This document shows, one piece after another, positions 12,302 to 14,303 of a DNA stretch of 14,303 nt (position 1 is the stretch's first letter; every line of letters begins with the position of its first letter). Position numbers and translations under genes: made by a program. Source of the DNA: Pseudomonadota bacterium (GTDB taxonomy: Bacteria; Pseudomonadota; Alphaproteobacteria; Sphingomonadales; Sphingomonadaceae); assembly GCA_023436615.1 (NCBI GenBank), contig JAEZIO010000017.1:1-14303 (forward strand). The letters are read 5' to 3'. The notes under the pieces were generated by a model. That model saw only the letters and a list, made by a program, of their open reading frames with translations, ran no database searches and had not been told where the DNA came from.

Positions 12302-13604
12302 TCGCTTGTTCCTGCCGCTCCTTGCCGCGTTCCTGCTGGCTGCTCCGGCCGGCGCAGCCGCCCAGCAGCCGCGCGGCACCGCGAGCGTCATCGCGATCCC
12401 GCCACTCGCGACCGCGAAAGTCGTCGACACGGAGGCGGGCACCACCTGGGAGATCGCCAATCGCATCGCCGAGCTCGTGAGCGCCGACCTCAAGTCGGCG
12501 ACCGGCTTCATCATCGCGGACGTCAAGGACGTTCGCACGCCGTCCTTCCCCGAAGTCACCGCCCCGGCGTTCGCTCAGTGGCGGGCGACGAATGCCAAAT
12601 ATCTGATGTCCGGCTTCGTGAACGCGCGGTCGGACGGGCGGCTGACGATCGGTTGCTATGTCTACGACGTGCAGTCCGGACGGGAGGTCACGCGCCAGGG
12701 CTTCGCCGTCGCTCCGACCGACTGGCGCCGTGCAGCGCACCGCTGTGCCGACGCGGCCTACACCAAGGCGACCGGCAATCCGGCGACTTTCGACAGCCGG
12801 ATCGTCTATGTGGCGCAAAGCGGCCGACCGGAAGCGCCGACCAAGCGCATCGCGGTCATGGACTTCGACGGGGCAAACCACGGCTTCCTCACCGACGAGC
12901 AGACCACCGTGCTTACTCCGCATTGGTCGCCGAAGGCGGACCGAATCGCCTACACCAGCTACCGGGACGGACGGCTCCACGTTCGGCTTCTCGATGCCGC
13001 AACCGGGGCGGACCGGCCGCTGTTGCCGCCGGGCTCGTCGAGCTTCGCGCCCGCCTTCTCTCCCGACGGCGAGCGGATAGCGCTGTCGATGTCGATCAAC
13101 GGCAACGTCGACATCTATGCGGTTCCCGCCGACGGCAATTTCCCGCAGCGGCTCACCGCGTCCCCGGCAATCGACACCAGTCCGAGTTACTCGCCCGACG
13201 GCACCCGAATCGCATTCGTCAGCGACCGTTCGGGATCGCCCCAGCTCTACGTTATGGACGCAGACGGCACCAACCAGGCCCGCGTCAGCTTCGGGCGCGG
13301 CGATTATGGATCACCGGCCTGGAGCCCTGACGGAAAGCGCCTCGCCTTCACCGTCACCGACGGCGTCGCCAAGCGAATAGGCGTGATGAACGCGAACGGC
13401 TCCGAGGAGCTGGCAGTAACAGCGGGAGCCGAGGACGAGCAGCCCTCGTGGAGCCCGGACGGCACACGGATCCTGTTCCAGCGCCTCGACCGCTCGGCAG
13501 GGCGGACGCAGCTTGCAAGCGTCGCTGCGTCGGGCGGCGAAGCTCGTCCGGTCCCGACTCCGCAAGGCGCGTCCGACCCCGCCTGGGCCGAGCGGCAGCA
13601 GTGA
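12282..13604 (+). CDS. tolB: Tol-Pal system protein TolB
   Basis: This 440-residue periplasmic protein has a signal peptide in residues 1-27 (hydrophobic core LFLPLLAAFLLAAPAGAAA). The TolB N-terminal domain spans about residues 30-165, with the family block APAFAQWRATNAKYLMSGF and DWRRAAHRCADAAYTKATG. FDSRIVYVAQSG leads into the beta-propeller. PD40-type blades recur at about 210-240 (LTPHWSPKADRIAYTS), 255-283, 298-328 (PSYSPDGTRIAFVSDRSG), 343-372 and 386-414. TolB links Pal with TolA during outer-membrane constriction. The start ATG 12282 lies inside ybgC and the stop abuts the Pal-like gene. Odd points are that tolQ, tolR and tolA are absent from their usual place and that the N-terminal segment is compact. 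Whether this is the only tolB of the genome cannot be told from this window. Confidence 0.92.
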   Translation: MLLPNPDRLFLPLLAAFLLAAPAGAAAQQPRGTASVIAIPPLATAKVVDTEAGTTWEIANRIAELVSADLKSATGFIIADVKDVRTPSFPEVTAPAFAQWRATNAKYLMSGFVNARSDGRLTIGCYVYDVQSGREVTRQGFAVAPTDWRRAAHRCADAAYTKATGNPATFDSRIVYVAQSGRPEAPTKRIAVMDFDGANHGFLTDEQTTVLTPHWSPKADRIAYTSYRDGRLHVRLLDAATGADRPLLPPGSSSFAPAFSPDGERIALSMSINGNVDIYAVPADGNFPQRLTASPAIDTSPSYSPDGTRIAFVSDRSGSPQLYVMDADGTNQARVSFGRGDYGSPAWSPDGKRLAFTVTDGVAKRIGVMNANGSEELAVTAGAEDEQPSWSPDGTRILFQRLDRSAGRTQLASVAASGGEARPVPTPQGASDPAWAERQQ

Positions 13605-13609
13605 CGGCC

Positions 13610-14122
13610 ATGTCGAGACAGGTCCCCTTGGTCGCCGCTCTTATGCTCGGATGGGCCGGGATGGCGCATGCGCAGGTGCGGCTGCCGCGTATGCCGGTGA
13701 TCTTCCCCCTTGGTCAGGGGCAGCCGCAGCCTCCCGCGCCCGGCGCCGTGGCGGGCGCGCCGGTGTCGCTCCAGCAGGACCTGTTCGCCAAGGTCGGGAC
13801 CGACACAGTCTATTTCTCGCCGCGCGGCTATAATCTCGATGCCGCGGCCATCGCGACGCTCACGGCCCAGGCGCGCTGGCTTCTCGCCAATCCGTTCGTA
13901 CGGATTCGTCTCGAAGGCCACGGCGATTCCCGGGACAGCCGCGATTATGCCATCGCCATCGGCGATCGCCGCGCCAATGCCGTCCGCGATTTCCTCATTC
14001 TTCAGGGCGTCGCGCCGGCGCGTATCTCGGTGATCAGCTGGGGCAAGGAGCGGCCGGGGACGGTTCGCGTCGGCGCCCAGGTCGTCGGCGCCGGTCCGCG
14101 GGTTGTGACGATCGTCGAGTAA
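13610..14122 (+). CDS. Pal/OmpA-like peptidoglycan-associated protein without a lipoprotein cysteine
   Basis: This 170-residue protein has a signal peptide (MSRQVPLVAALMLGWAGMAHA, likely cut before QVRLP) and a Pro/Gln/Gly-rich linker (about 30-50). An OmpA-C domain follows: DTVYFSPRGYNLD (65-77), RIRLEGHGDSRDSRDYAIAIGDRRANAVRDFL (98-129) and ISVISWGKERPG (139-150). D106 in GHGD corresponds to the diaminopimelate-contacting aspartate. True Pal is a lipoprotein, but there is no lipobox cysteine here, so the protein should be soluble in the periplasm. The C-terminus (TVRVGAQVVGAGPRVVTIVE) lacks the usual NRR motif and is short. Position after tolB supports Pal ancestry. A GTG at 13601 overlapping the tolB stop is an equally possible start, adding three residues. 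It ends 3 bases before the stop of the converging Sel1-like gene. Confidence 0.82.
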   Translation: MSRQVPLVAALMLGWAGMAHAQVRLPRMPVIFPLGQGQPQPPAPGAVAGAPVSLQQDLFAKVGTDTVYFSPRGYNLDAAAIATLTAQARWLLANPFVRIRLEGHGDSRDSRDYAIAIGDRRANAVRDFLILQGVAPARISVISWGKERPGTVRVGAQVVGAGPRVVTIVE

Positions 14123-14125
14123 GAA

Positions 14126-14303
14126 TCAGGCGGCGTAGCGCTGCTGCGTCGTCCCGAGCCAGGCACGGGCCTGCCTCTGCGCCTCGGCGATCTCCCGTGC
14201 CGTCATTTCGAGCGCGATTTCGGCGCGGCATTCCTGGCCGCGCGTCGAACCCGACAGCGCCGCGAGGTTGAACCATTTGTGGGCTTCGACGAGATCGACG
14301 CAC
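14126..14303 (-). CDS. Sel1-repeat-like protein, C-terminal part (5' end outside the window)
   Basis: This is the last 58 codons of a gene entering from the right edge, with its first complete codon at 14302 and TGA at 14126-14128. The peptide VDLVEAHKWFNLAALSGSTR followed by GQECRAEIALEMTAREIAEAQRQARAWL matches the C-terminal pattern of Sel1-like (TPR-related) alphaproteobacterial proteins: a KWFNLAA helix, a basic/acidic helix and the MT-x-x-EIAEAQ-x-x-AR-x-W end. Such repeats mediate protein-protein contacts, often in the envelope. The 3' ends of this gene and the Pal-like gene are 3 bases apart with no terminator visible. Signal peptide and full repeat number cannot be seen. Confidence 0.75.
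   Translation of the reverse strand, partial: CVDLVEAHKWFNLAALSGSTRGQECRAEIALEMTAREIAEAQRQARAWLGTTQQRYAA

Noticed and set aside
1..14303. CRISPR arrays, tRNA or rRNA genes, insertion sequences, phage genes, toxin-antitoxin or classical defence genes
   Set aside because: No spaced direct-repeat array, tRNA-like cloverleaf, transposase or integrase motif, or defence domain was seen by eye. The XRE/membrane pair is not called a toxin-antitoxin system because the membrane protein has no toxin-like feature.

Overview
The window is GC-rich (roughly 65% by eye), densely packed bacterial chromosome, most likely from an alphaproteobacterium of the sphingomonad type. The evidence is a GapR (DUF2312) protein, the block yebC-ruvC-ruvA-ruvB followed at a distance by ybgC-tolB-pal, many GTG/TTG starts, and a palindromic repeat whose translation gives the familiar 'VIASxAKQS...LLAMT' and 'CHCERSEAI' peptides. 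There is no sign of plasmid, phage, CRISPR, tRNA or rRNA sequence. This is mostly housekeeping DNA with some accessory insertions.

Layout. (1) 118-2578: two paralogous clan GH-A-like TIM-barrel glycosidase homologues arranged tail to tail. (2) 2680-4316: a histidine phosphatase whose stop overlaps the GTG start of an ADP/ATP-dependent NAD(P)HX dehydratase (nnrD). (3) 4324-5784 minus: pyruvate kinase, divergent from gapR at 5865-6104. (4) 6163-9951: yebC, ruvC, ruvA, a GFA-family zinc protein, a DUF1622 membrane protein and ruvB. A second small protein pair thus splits the Holliday-junction operon, and a palindromic repeat sits before ruvA and again before ruvB. (5) 9948-11111: a secreted DUF3089 alpha/beta hydrolase translationally coupled to ruvB. 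(6) 11071-11665 minus: a four-helix membrane protein followed by a small XRE regulator; their promoter is covered by two adjacent 18-bp dyads. (7) 11828-14122: ybgC, tolB and a Pal/OmpA-like gene, with no tolQ, tolR or tolA between them. (8) 14126-14303 minus: the 3' end of a Sel1-like gene.

How the parts work together. RuvABC resolves Holliday junctions, and YebC is a translation-associated protein commonly linked to ruv. YbgC, TolB and Pal are envelope proteins; the linkage ruvCAB-ybgC-tol-pal is an old proteobacterial arrangement, here lacking the motor genes. Several junctions use an NTGA stop/start overlap (GTGA at 3447 and 8043, CTGA at 6903, TTGA at 9948), which implies widespread translational coupling.

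The most notable signals are non-coding. They are the overlapping hairpins that bury the yebC ribosome binding site, the CTG start of ruvC, the tandem operators of the XRE module, and the tol locus with missing motor genes and a Pal-like protein lacking the lipoprotein cysteine. I did not find a clearly new multi-gene system; the best candidates are the XRE/membrane module and the ybgC-tolB-pal-like remnant.
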